DNA of 14,487 bases from Pseudomonadota bacterium (lineage in GTDB: Bacteria; Pseudomonadota; Gammaproteobacteria; Xanthomonadales; Xanthomonadaceae), in assembly GCA_023399815.1 (NCBI GenBank), contig JAEWOJ010000108.1, positions 1-14,487 on the forward strand. Direction: 5' to 3'. Made by a program: the position numbers and the translations under genes. Below, one piece after another: positions 7,158 to 14,487 of the stretch; the first letter of the stretch is position 1; the number at the start of each line of letters is the position of its first letter. Below the pieces are notes generated by a model. It did no database searches, was not told where the DNA came from, and was given only the letters and a program-made list of their open reading frames with translations.

Positions 7158-8348
7158 ATGTATTCACGCATTGCAATCCGCCTGGCCGCCCCGCTGGCCC
7201 TGACCCTCCTGCTCCCGCTGGCTGTGGCCTTCGCCTGGCCCGCCGCCGCGGTGTGGGCAATCCTGACCACGATGGTCCTGAGCTGGCTGGTGTTCGCCTA
7301 CTGGAGCGTGCACAGCCAGTCGCAGCGCTCCCCCGAACACGCCCGCGTGCTCAAGGAGCAGGACCAGCTGCTCAACGAGCTGCGCAGCTTCGTCAGCAAC
7401 GAGATCGACGGCTCGCGCGGCGAGATCGAGCGTGCCCGCGAGCTGATCCGCCAGGCCGTGTCCGGCCTGGGCAGCAGCTTCGATGCGATGAACCGCAAGT
7501 CGCGCCAGCAGAGCCAGGCACTGGCCCGCATCGTCGACCGCACCGGCGAGGAAGGCGGCGGCGGCGTGGACGTGGCCCGTTTCGCCCAGCACGCCAGCCA
7601 CCAGATGGAACAGCTGGTCGAGGCGCTGGAACAGGTCAGCGGCCAGAGCAGCAACACCGTGCAGCACATCGACCAGATGGCGCAGCACCTGGACGGCATC
7701 TTCGCGCTGCTGGAGGACGTCAAGTCCATCGCCGACCAGACCAACCTGCTGGCGCTGAACGCCGCCATCGAGGCCGCGCGCGCCGGCGAGGCCGGACGTG
7801 GCTTCGCCGTGGTCGCCGACGAGGTGCGCAACCTGTCCGAGCGCTCGACCACCTTCAACGAGCAGATCCGCAAGCTGGCGCACAGCTCCAAGGACGCCAT
7901 CGCCAAGGTCCGCGAGACGGTCACGCACATGGCCTCGCGCGACATGGACCGCTCCCGCGAGGCGCGCCATGAAGCGGCGGCGATGCTGGACAACGTGGCG
8001 GCGATCAACAATTCGCTGGGCGAAGGCATGCGCGAGATCTCCGAGTGCGGCCGCGCCATCGACAGCAGCGTCGCCGAGGCCGTGCGCGCCCTGCAGTTCG
8101 AGGACATCGCCACCCAGGCCTTGGGCGGCGTGCACACCCACCTGGACCGCCTGACCGCGATCAACCGCGAGGCCGTGGCGCTGCAGGAACTGCTGCATCG
8201 CAGCGGCGGCGTGCTCGACAGCGAGCTGGTGGCCGCGCTGCAGCGCACCGGCAGCCGCCTGCGCGAGATGCGCAGCGAATGGGAACGTCCGCCGCACAAG
8301 CCGGTGGCGCAGCAGAGCATGGGCGCGGGAACGGTTGAGCTGTTCTGA
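7158..8348 (+). CDS. membrane methyl-accepting chemotaxis-like protein without sensor domain
   Basis: The protein has 396 residues. Two closely spaced hydrophobic helices (about 8-25 and 29-51) form a membrane hairpin with almost no periplasmic loop. A cytoplasmic coiled-coil region (about 60-180) leads into a chemoreceptor signalling domain. Its hairpin tip is well conserved at 187-230: DVKSIADQTNLLALNAAIEA, then ARAGEAGRGFAVVADEVRNL and SERS. LQFEDIATQAL (312-322) near the C-terminus is typical of a subclass of receptors with truncated input. I see no HAMP signature, no Cache or four-helix sensor domain, and no C-terminal CheR/CheB-tethering pentapeptide. An in-frame GTG at 7092 overlaps hflD, but the ATG at 7158 sits right before the membrane segment. 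No cheA, cheW or cheR gene is nearby. It likely signals from the inner face of the membrane, perhaps sensing a membrane or redox state (inference). Confidence 0.92.
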   Translation: MYSRIAIRLAAPLALTLLLPLAVAFAWPAAAVWAILTTMVLSWLVFAYWSVHSQSQRSPEHARVLKEQDQLLNELRSFVSNEIDGSRGEIERARELIRQAVSGLGSSFDAMNRKSRQQSQALARIVDRTGEEGGGGVDVARFAQHASHQMEQLVEALEQVSGQSSNTVQHIDQMAQHLDGIFALLEDVKSIADQTNLLALNAAIEAARAGEAGRGFAVVADEVRNLSERSTTFNEQIRKLAHSSKDAIAKVRETVTHMASRDMDRSREARHEAAAMLDNVAAINNSLGEGMREISECGRAIDSSVAEAVRALQFEDIATQALGGVHTHLDRLTAINREAVALQELLHRSGGVLDSELVAALQRTGSRLREMRSEWERPPHKPVAQQSMGAGTVELF

Positions 8349-8369
8349 TCCCCTGCTGGATGAAACGCG

Positions 8370-8393
8370 AACCCCGGTCCCGGCCGGGGTTTC
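8370..8393 (+). terminator. putative terminator after the chemoreceptor gene
   Basis: An 8-bp perfect stem, aaccccgg (8370-8377) and ccggggtt (8384-8391), with a 6-nt loop starts 22 nt after the stop codon. It is followed by only three Ts, so its strength is doubtful. Confidence 0.55.
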
Positions 8394-8439
8394 GCCGTTG
8401 CGGGCGGACGCTCCTGCCCCGGAGCCTGCTGCCCCTGGA

Positions 8440-8676
8440 ATGTCGCGGCAGCCCCAGCCATCGGCGGGTGCCATGTCGGCGGCCGGGCCCGGTCCCCGCG
8501 CAACGGTGGTCATGAGCCGCCTGGCCGCGCTGGAAACCCTCGCCCAGCAGGAACTGGCCGCGCTGGCCAGCACCCTGCCCGCGCAGACGCAGGAGCCGTA
8601 CGATCCGTTGTCGGCACTGCTGGCCTGGGATCTGGCGTCCGTGGCCTCGGGCGGCACGCGGCGGAATCCTGGCTGA
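8440..8676 (+). CDS. possible small hypothetical protein (78 aa)
   Basis: An open frame after the chemoreceptor terminator could encode 78 residues from the ATG at 8440, 67 from 8473 or 54 from 8512. The last 54 residues look most protein-like: a helical segment LAALETLAQQELAALAS followed by EPYDPLSALLAWDLAS, with strong G/C at third positions as in neighbouring genes. The part before 8512 is Pro/Ala/Gly-rich and may be noncoding. No good Shine-Dalgarno decides the start. I do not recognise a family, and coding status is uncertain. Confidence 0.35.
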   Translation: MSRQPQPSAGAMSAAGPGPRATVVMSRLAALETLAQQELAALASTLPAQTQEPYDPLSALLAWDLASVASGGTRRNPG

Positions 8677-9065
8677 GCAGTCACCGGCGGAACGCGGCGG
8701 CATGGCCGCAGCGGGGTTCCGATACCGAGACGTGGGGTTTTTCTGGCGAGGACTGGCCCAGGCTTTCATGTCTGGCGAGGCCTGTCTGCCTGCCGTCCAC
8801 CACCCGCACAGGGACGAACGCCCGGCGCGATGCCCGCCGCAGGGGCCGGTGGCCGGGGTAACGCCTCAGTCGGCCGACGCGCTTCGTATCCTTGCCCGTT
8901 CCGGCTTTGTGCGCGGGCTCACGCCAGCGAAGGCCCGGCGTCCGGACGCGGGAGCTGCATGGCACCGGGAATCCGGCAACAGCCCGCGGGGCATTCCGCT
9001 CCGCAGGTTCAGGACATCGCGGTCATGGGTTCCGGGACGTGGCCGGTACGGCCGCCCCGCGGCGT
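8677..9065. other. convergent intergenic region, no clear gene
   Basis: About 390 nt lie between the plus-strand small ORF and the minus-strand PAS-GGDEF-EAL gene. A 94-codon minus-strand frame (8681-8965) is open, but its translation is Arg-rich and has no recognisable domain or Shine-Dalgarno. A decamer, tctggcgagg, occurs twice (8742-8751 and 8771-8780). A weak hairpin (ggccg 9041-9045, cggcc 9049-9053) lies just past the stop of the minus-strand gene, with no T-run. I see no riboswitch or tRNA. Confidence 0.5.
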
Positions 9066-11846
9066 TCAGGCGATCGCCGCCGGCTGCGTGGACGGCGGCA
9101 CGATCGGGCCGCTTTCGTGGGACAGGCGCAGCCACTGCGCCATGTCGCGCGAGGGCAGCGGTCGCGAGTACAGGTAGCCCTGGATCTCGTCGCAGCCCTG
9201 GCGCAGCAGCAGGGCTTCTTCCTGCGGGGTCTCCACGCCTTCGGCGACCACCTGCATGCCCAGGGCGTGGCCCAGGTGGACGATGGCCTGCGTCACCTCG
9301 GCGGTGCCGGTGTCGTGCAGCATGCGCTGGACGAAACTGCGGTCGATCTTCAGGCGCTGCACCGGGAAGCGGTTGAGGTAATGCAGGTTGGAGAAGCCGG
9401 TGCCGAAGTCGTCCACCGCCAGCAGCACCCCGTGCCGCTCGAACGTGTCGAAGCACTGGCGCAGGGCATCGGTGTCGCGGATCAGCGCCGACTCGGTCAG
9501 TTCCAGTTCCAGGCGCTGCGGCGGCCAGCGATGGCGCTCGCAGATGGCGATCACCCGCTCGGCGAAGCCGCGCTCGCGCAGCTGCATGGCCGAGACGTTG
9601 ACCGCGATGCGCTCGAACACCAGCCCCGTGGCCTGCCAGACGGCGGCCTGGCGGCAGGCTTCATCCAGCACCCAGTCGCCGATGCGGACGATCTCCCCGC
9701 ATTTCTCGGCCACGGGAATGAACTCGGCCGGATTGCACGGCCCCAGTTCCGGGCACACCCAGCGCAGCAGCGCCTCGATGGCCGGCGGCCGCGACGGATC
9801 GGTATTGACCAGCGGCTGGTAGACCAGCTGGAATTCCTCGCGCTCGAGCGCGCCATGCAGCGCCTGCTCGACCTGCAGGCGCCGCTGGATGCCGGCCAGC
9901 GCGTCCTGGCTGTAGTACTGCCAGGTGTTGCGCCCGGCTTCCTTGGCGGCGTGCATGGCCGCGTCGGCAGCGCGCAGCAGCGCGTCGAAATCGCGATGGG
10001 CGTCGTCGGCCAGGGCGATGCCGACGCTGGCGCCGACCTTCAGCGTGGTCTCGTCGCGGTACAGCGGCGAGCCCAGCGAGGCGATCAGCTTGCGCGCGAC
10101 GTGCCCGGCGTCGGCCGGATCGGCCAGGTCGCGCAGCACGACGACGAACTCGTCGCCGTTGAAGCGCGCGAACAGGTCGGCGTTGCGCAGGCTCTGGTGC
10201 AGGCGCGACGCGGCCGCCTTGAGCAGCATGTCGCCGGTGGCATGGCCGAAGGTGTCGTTGATCGACTTGAAGCCGTCCAGGCCGATGAACAGCATCGCCA
10301 GCACCGCGCCGCTGTCGCGCGCCTCGGCGATGGCCACCTCGGCCTGTTCGCGCAGCAGGATGCGGTTGGGCAGCCCGGTCAGCAGGTCGTAGTGGGCCAG
10401 CAGTTCGATGCGCTCGTTCGCTTCGCGCTCGCGGGTGATGTCGCGGAACAGCACGACGAAACGTTCCGGCAGGCCTTCGCGGCGATCCAGCTCGACCTGC
10501 ACCTGCACCCATACCCGCTGCCCGGAATGCCGGTAGAAGCACAGGTCCAGCTGCTCCGGCAGGCCGCCTTCGGCGATGCGGGTGAGCGCCGCCTCGAAGT
10601 TGTCGCGCGAGTCCTGGGTGTACAGGGCCAGCGCCTGTTCCAGCGTGACCGGCTCCTTGCGCAGGCCGTGGATGCGGTAGCACTCGTCGGTCCACAGCAT
10701 GCTGCGGGTGTGGACCTCGATCTCGCAGCCGCCGATGCGGCCCAGTGCCGAGACCCGGTTGAGCAGTTCGGTGCGCCAGCGGATCAGGGCGTCGGTCTGG
10801 CGCTGCTCGGTGATGTTCTGCAGCTGCCCGGCCACCCGGTGGATGCGCCCGTCGGCGCCGCGCTCGGGCTGCATCCAGACCCGCAGGTGCAGGCTGGCCG
10901 CGTCCTGCGGGTCGGCGTCGAGCACGAGGTCGAAATGGTGCGGCTGCCCCTCGCGGTGCAGGCGCCGCCAGGCGGCCAGCACCTGCCGGCGCGCGCCGCC
11001 GTCCAGCAGGTCGAGCCAGCGCCGGTCGGCGGGCAGGCTGCCGGGCGCGCGGCCGACGGCCGCATGCAGCTCTTCCGACCAGGAGAAACGGGCATTGCCA
11101 CGCTCCCACGACCAGACGCCCAGGCCGGCGATCTGCTGCAGCTGCCGCAATTGCGACGGCTGTTCGTGCGCTCCGTCGTCCGGCGCGGCGAGTTCGATGC
11201 GCAGGCCGCTGATGCGCAGCGCCTGGCCATCGGCGGTCCACGCCGCCACCTGGCCATGATCCTGCACCGCGCGCCAGCCGCCTCCGGCCCGGCGTACCCG
11301 CAGGCGGCAGGCGTAGGACGGTGCCTCGCCACGCAGATGGGCCTGCAGCGCGCTCCGCTGCGCGGCCCGGTCGTCGGGATGGACCTGGTCGAGCCAGTCC
11401 TGCACGGTTTCCGTCAACGTGGTCGCCCCGGCCCGTCCTTCGAGGACCGACAGCAGGTTGGCGGGAACGTCCCACTCCCAGACGGCGTGACCGGCATCGC
11501 ACAGCAGCCGGGCCCAGCGGCCTTCGGCCAGCGGCTCGGCCGGCTCGGCGGTATGCAGGTAGGCGCAGACGGCGCCATCGGCCGCGCGGATGGCGCTCAG
11601 GAAACCGTCCAGGCGCTGCGCTTCGGCCGGCACCGGGCACGGCAGCATGCCCTGCGCGGCAACGCGCTCGCGCAGCCCGGACAGGGCCTGGCGATGGGTT
11701 TCCAGGCCGCGCGGCAGCCCCAGCGTGCGCGCGGCGGCGTTGGCGGCCAGCGGGCGGCCCTCCGGATCGAGCAGCACGATCGCCCCCGCCAGCGGGTGGC
11801 CCATCATGCTCGCAATCACGCCCTGATCCACGCGATACCGCTCCAC
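9066..11846 (-). CDS. multi-PAS GGDEF-EAL protein, probable c-di-GMP phosphodiesterase
   Basis: The protein has 926 residues and no membrane segment. Four PAS/PAC-like units fill the N-terminal half (about 14-105, 115-220, 238-350, 360-475); the last ends in the linker FRDITREREANERIELLAHYD. The GGDEF domain (about 485-640) is altered at two key places. The metal-binding FIDLD stretch reads FIGLD (520-524) and the signature reads NGDEF (563-567). The RxxD inhibitory-site motif (R554, D557) is kept. The EAL domain (about 655-905) looks intact: EALLRW (691-696), N750, E782 and E785, DDFGTG (812-817), K833, AEGVE (868-872) and Q889. I infer that it hydrolyses c-di-GMP, with GGDEF acting as a regulatory GTP- or c-di-GMP-binding module. 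The GTG at 11846 directly follows an in-frame stop and has GGTGG 5-6 nt upstream; ATGs at codons 14-15 are an alternative start. It is divergent from the histidine kinase gene. Confidence 0.95.
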   Translation of the reverse strand: MERYRVDQGVIASMMGHPLAGAIVLLDPEGRPLAANAAARTLGLPRGLETHRQALSGLRERVAAQGMLPCPVPAEAQRLDGFLSAIRAADGAVCAYLHTAEPAEPLAEGRWARLLCDAGHAVWEWDVPANLLSVLEGRAGATTLTETVQDWLDQVHPDDRAAQRSALQAHLRGEAPSYACRLRVRRAGGGWRAVQDHGQVAAWTADGQALRISGLRIELAAPDDGAHEQPSQLRQLQQIAGLGVWSWERGNARFSWSEELHAAVGRAPGSLPADRRWLDLLDGGARRQVLAAWRRLHREGQPHHFDLVLDADPQDAASLHLRVWMQPERGADGRIHRVAGQLQNITEQRQTDALIRWRTELLNRVSALGRIGGCEIEVHTRSMLWTDECYRIHGLRKEPVTLEQALALYTQDSRDNFEAALTRIAEGGLPEQLDLCFYRHSGQRVWVQVQVELDRREGLPERFVVLFRDITREREANERIELLAHYDLLTGLPNRILLREQAEVAIAEARDSGAVLAMLFIGLDGFKSINDTFGHATGDMLLKAAASRLHQSLRNADLFARFNGDEFVVVLRDLADPADAGHVARKLIASLGSPLYRDETTLKVGASVGIALADDAHRDFDALLRAADAAMHAAKEAGRNTWQYYSQDALAGIQRRLQVEQALHGALEREEFQLVYQPLVNTDPSRPPAIEALLRWVCPELGPCNPAEFIPVAEKCGEIVRIGDWVLDEACRQAAVWQATGLVFERIAVNVSAMQLRERGFAERVIAICERHRWPPQRLELELTESALIRDTDALRQCFDTFERHGVLLAVDDFGTGFSNLHYLNRFPVQRLKIDRSFVQRMLHDTGTAEVTQAIVHLGHALGMQVVAEGVETPQEEALLLRQGCDEIQGYLYSRPLPSRDMAQWLRLSHESGPIVPPSTQPAAIA

Positions 11847-11976
11847 TCATCCACCCGAGATCCGGGCACCCAATCGATAGCGGCGGATCCTGCCGGAAAT
11901 TGAGTACTTCGTCATCGCCAGCCGCGCATGCCCGTTAAGATGTCCGCGGATCGGTCACGGCGCGTCGCCACGGAAC
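11847..11976. promoter_or_regulatory. divergent regulatory region between two c-di-GMP signalling units
   Basis: These 130 nt separate the outward-reading PAS-GGDEF-EAL gene (-) and the histidine kinase operon (+), so promoters for both should lie here. An AT-richer core (about 11896-11912) contains a plus-strand TTGAGT (11900-11905) that could be a -35 box, but no -10 at proper spacing is convincing. On the minus strand TATCGA (upstream of the GTG) is a weak -10 candidate. No operator palindrome stands out. Confidence 0.35.
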
Positions 11977-12954
11977 ATGCACAACGGCTCCCCTCCCTCC
12001 CGGCACGCACCCTCCACGGATCTTGCGATGGCGCGCCTGCAGCGCACTACCTATGGTGTGGTGGCGGCCGGCGGCCTGCTGATCCTGCTGTGCGGCCTGC
12101 TGCCCTGGGCCTGGGCGGCGATCCCCGCCCATCCGCTGGCCTGGAGCGTGATCTCCGTCACCCTGGTGGTGGCCTATGCCGTCCTGGCCCTGGCCCTGCT
12201 GCTGCCCTGCCAGACCCGGGTGCGACTGCTGGCGGCGCGCGACCTGGCCGAGCTCGAGATCAGTCGCAAGGCGCTGGAGACCGGCAACCGTGAACTGCAG
12301 GCCATGGCCGGGCGCCTGTTCTCGGTGCAGGAGGACGAGCGCCGGGCGATCTCGCGCGACCTGCACGACGATATCGGCCAGGCGGTCACCGCGATCAAGC
12401 TGGCCGCGCACGCGGCGATGGACGAGGACGACGCGCAGCGGCGTCGCGAGGACCTGGGGCAGATCGTGGAACTGGTGGACAGCACCGTCGTCCGCCTGCG
12501 CAACCTGTCGATGCTGCTGCGCCCGCCGCAGCTCGACGCGCTGGGGCTGGAGGCGGCGCTGCGCTGGCAGGCCGGGCAGCTGTTCCGGTCCTCGCCGGTG
12601 GAACTGCTGATGGACGTGGACGACCTGCCGCAGCGGCCGGACAACGAGGTCGAGCAGGCCTGCTTCCGCATCGCCCAGGAAAGCCTGACCAATGCCCTGC
12701 GCCACGCCATGGCCAGCCAGGTCCAGCTGTGCCTGGACGACGATGGTGCCGGCCGGCTGCGGCTGCGGGTGGTCGACGACGGCGAAGGTTTCGATCCCGA
12801 TGGCCCGCGCGGGCTGGGGCTGGTGGTGATGCGCGAGCGGGCGCAGAGCGTGGGCGGCTGGCTGCGCATCCATACCGCGCCCGGCGAAGGCACGCAGGTC
12901 GAGCTGCACCTGCCCTACCGCACATCGCAGGCGGCCGCCTGCCAAGGACGCTGA
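11977..12954 (+). CDS. membrane sensor histidine kinase, NarL/DesK family (HisKA_3)
   Basis: The protein has 325 residues. Two membrane helices (about 26-48 and 56-77) are joined by a short loop, with no recognisable periplasmic or PAS sensor domain. A coiled-coil linker (about 85-115) leads to a HisKA_3 dimerisation domain: ERRAISRDLHDDIGQ (121-135) with phosphoacceptor H130 and the adjacent D131-x3-Q135 motif linked to phosphatase activity in this family. The ATPase domain shows the N box (E235, N239, H243), DDGEGFDPDG (267-276) and a GLGL turn (279-282). The ATG at 11977 has a weak GGA upstream; the ATG at 12028 (codon 18) would also keep both helices. Kinases of this type usually pair with a LuxR-type regulator. 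Here the next gene, 2 nt away, is a GGDEF-EAL-REC protein, which I take as the probable partner. Confidence 0.94.
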   Translation: MHNGSPPSRHAPSTDLAMARLQRTTYGVVAAGGLLILLCGLLPWAWAAIPAHPLAWSVISVTLVVAYAVLALALLLPCQTRVRLLAARDLAELEISRKALETGNRELQAMAGRLFSVQEDERRAISRDLHDDIGQAVTAIKLAAHAAMDEDDAQRRREDLGQIVELVDSTVVRLRNLSMLLRPPQLDALGLEAALRWQAGQLFRSSPVELLMDVDDLPQRPDNEVEQACFRIAQESLTNALRHAMASQVQLCLDDDGAGRLRLRVVDDGEGFDPDGPRGLGLVVMRERAQSVGGWLRIHTAPGEGTQVELHLPYRTSQAAACQGR

Positions 12955-12956
12955 CC

Positions 12957-14487
12957 ATGTGGAATTCCCCGCCACTGCTTGACGCCGGAACGCCGCCTCC
13001 GCCGCGCTTGGGCGCCGGCAATCCGGAACTGGTGGCCCTGGTCGACGAGGCCGCAGGCGGCGGCACGCCGCTGATGCTGCTGCACCTGGACATCGACCAC
13101 TTCGCCTCGGTCAACGAGAACATGAGCGCCGAAGTCGGCGACCAGGCGCTGGGGCTGATCGCCCAGCGCCTGGACGAGCACCTGCGCGGCCGCGGCCGGC
13201 TGTGGCGGCACGGCAGCGACGAGTTCGTGCTGGCGATCCCGCGTACCTCCCAGGTGCCGCTGCCCGAGGAAATGGCCGAGCAGCTGCGCCAGCAGATGGA
13301 ACTGCCGCTGTCGGTGCTGCCCTACACCCTGTTCCTGACCGCCAAGATCGGCGTGTCGCTGTGCCCGGAACACGCCACCGACCCCAGCCGGCTGCTCGAC
13401 CTGGCCGAGGATGCGCTGCACCAGGCCGGCCGCGAGGGCGGCAACATGGTGCAGATGCACATGCTGCACAAGCCGCTGAGTGCGCACAGCGAGAGCATCA
13501 TCTCGCGGCAGCTGGTGGACGCGATCGAGAACGGCGAACTGCGCCTGCGCTACCAGCCGCTGGTCAGTGCCCGCGACGGCCACGTCGTGGGCATGGAGGC
13601 GCTGCTGCGCTGGCAGTCGCCGACGCTGGGCATGCTGGTGCCGGAGCGCTTCATGCGCACCGCCGAGCGCCTGGGGATCATCGTCCAGATCGGCGCGTGG
13701 GTGCTGGAGATGACCCTGCGCCAGGCGCGCATCTGGCGCGACCAGGGCTTCGACGATTTCAATATCGCGGTGAACGTGTCGACCCTGCAGCTGCTGCGGC
13801 CCGGCTTCTTCACCGAGGTCATGACGCTGCTGCAGTCCACCGGCGTGCCGGCGCGGATGCTGACCCTGGAGATCAACGAGAGCGCACTGACCAACAACGT
13901 CAACTTCGTCTACGAGACCCTGGCCAACCTGCGCAACGAAGGCATCAGCCTGAGCCTGGACAACTTCGGCACCGGCGATTCCAGCCTCAGCGCGCTAGTG
14001 CGCTACCCAGTGGACAAGCTCAAGATCGACCGCAGCTTCATCAAGAGCACGCCGGCGGCGGACCGCGAGGCGGCCATCGCCCGCGCGATCATCGCCATGG
14101 GCCACCAGCTGGGCATGACCGTGATCGCCAACGGCGTCGAATCGCAGGGGCAGCTGGGGTTCCTGCGCCGCAACGACTGCGACGTGTTCCAGGGCTACCT
14201 GTTCGGCGAACCGATGTCGGCCGAGGCCGCCGGCATGACCCTGCGCCGCCGCTACCTGCGCCCGGAGGCCTTCGCCGAGACCCGCCCGGACCGCACCCTG
14301 CTGCTGCTGGACGACGAGGAGAACGTGCTGCGCTCGCTGGTGCGCCTGTTCCGCCGCGATGGCTACCGCATCCTGGCCGCCGGCAACGTGCGCGACGCCT
14401 TCGACCTGCTGGCGATCAACGACGTGCAGGTGATCCTGTCCGACCAGCGCATGAGCGACATGAGCGGCACCGAGTTCCTGGGCCGGG
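12957..14487 (+). CDS. degenerate GGDEF-EAL protein with C-terminal receiver domain (partial, runs off right edge)
   Basis: The frame from the ATG at 12957 is open to the window end: 510 codons with no stop. An N-terminal GGDEF domain (about 20-170) keeps LDIDHF (44-49) but its signature reads GSDEF (86-90), and the RxxD inhibitory site is absent. An EAL domain (about 180-430) keeps EALLRW (214-219), N273, E305, E308, K356, E395 and Q412. It has N336 where the second Asp of DDFGTG belongs and N392 where the Glu of AEGVE belongs. Both changed positions are needed for metal binding and catalysis in studied EAL enzymes. A receiver domain starts at about 446, with acidic pocket D452-D453 and phosphoacceptor D496 in LSDQRM. 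I infer a phosphorylation-controlled c-di-GMP or GTP binding effector rather than an enzyme. The domain order recalls RavR of Xanthomonas, whose EAL is active. The 2-nt gap to the kinase gene implies cotranscription. Confidence 0.93.
   Translation, partial: MWNSPPLLDAGTPPPPRLGAGNPELVALVDEAAGGGTPLMLLHLDIDHFASVNENMSAEVGDQALGLIAQRLDEHLRGRGRLWRHGSDEFVLAIPRTSQVPLPEEMAEQLRQQMELPLSVLPYTLFLTAKIGVSLCPEHATDPSRLLDLAEDALHQAGREGGNMVQMHMLHKPLSAHSESIISRQLVDAIENGELRLRYQPLVSARDGHVVGMEALLRWQSPTLGMLVPERFMRTAERLGIIVQIGAWVLEMTLRQARIWRDQGFDDFNIAVNVSTLQLLRPGFFTEVMTLLQSTGVPARMLTLEINESALTNNVNFVYETLANLRNEGISLSLDNFGTGDSSLSALVRYPVDKLKIDRSFIKSTPAADREAAIARAIIAMGHQLGMTVIANGVESQGQLGFLRRNDCDVFQGYLFGEPMSAEAAGMTLRRRYLRPEAFAETRPDRTLLLLDDEENVLRSLVRLFRRDGYRILAAGNVRDAFDLLAINDVQVILSDQRMSDMSGTEFLGR

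Noticed and set aside
7164..8684. Minus-strand open frame of about 500 codons opposite the chemoreceptor gene
   Set aside because: Antisense shadow; low-complexity translation and no recognisable motif, whereas the plus strand encodes a conserved signalling tip.
8681..8965. Minus-strand frame of 94 codons in the convergent spacer as a gene
   Set aside because: No Shine-Dalgarno, no recognisable domain, Arg-rich composition; kept only as an observation about the spacer.
8892..11903. Very long plus-strand open frame (about 1000 codons) opposite the PAS-GGDEF-EAL gene
   Set aside because: It is the antisense shadow of a well-conserved gene in GC-rich DNA; its translation is Ala/Gly/Val/Gln/His-rich with no domain.

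Overview
The window looks like chromosomal DNA of a gammaproteobacterium in the Xanthomonadaceae, most likely Stenotrophomonas or a close relative. The reasons are very high GC with strong third-position GC bias, the gene orders aat-infA-clpA-clpS and nudJ-mnmA-hflD, xanthomonad-style protein sequences, and a GTAG-headed palindrome at the left edge that matches the SMAG class of REP elements described in Stenotrophomonas. I see no insertion sequence, phage gene, CRISPR array, tRNA or rRNA.

Region 1 (1-4260) is an N-degron protein-turnover block. Aat (+) attaches Leu/Phe to proteins that start with Arg or Lys. ClpS (-) recognises those N-termini. ClpA (-) unfolds the substrate for ClpP, which is not in the window. 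The translation initiation gene infA lies between aat and clpA, as in E. coli. infA and clpA converge on a short gap holding one hairpin terminator per strand. Both aat and clpS have a -10-like hexamer exactly 7 nt before the ATG and no Shine-Dalgarno sequence, so both may be leaderless.

Region 2 (4302-8393, +) starts at a promoter divergent from clpS. It encodes a small exported YbjN-like protein, then the tightly packed nudJ-mnmA-hflD genes (a 2-nt gap, then two ATGA overlaps), then a chemoreceptor-like protein with two membrane helices and no sensor domain, ending in a hairpin. MnmA carries an in-frame insertion whose DNA is an imperfect palindrome. A doubtful small ORF and about 390 bp with no clear gene follow.

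Region 3 (9066-14487) is a cyclic-di-GMP signalling locus. On the minus strand is a four-PAS GGDEF-EAL protein with an intact EAL site and a damaged GGDEF site. Divergent from it, a NarL/DesK-type membrane histidine kinase is followed after 2 nt by a gene that runs off the right edge. That gene encodes a GGDEF-EAL protein with both enzymatic sites degenerate, followed by a receiver domain. This pair is the most interesting item: it may convert a kinase signal into the output of a c-di-GMP-binding (rather than c-di-GMP-metabolising) protein.
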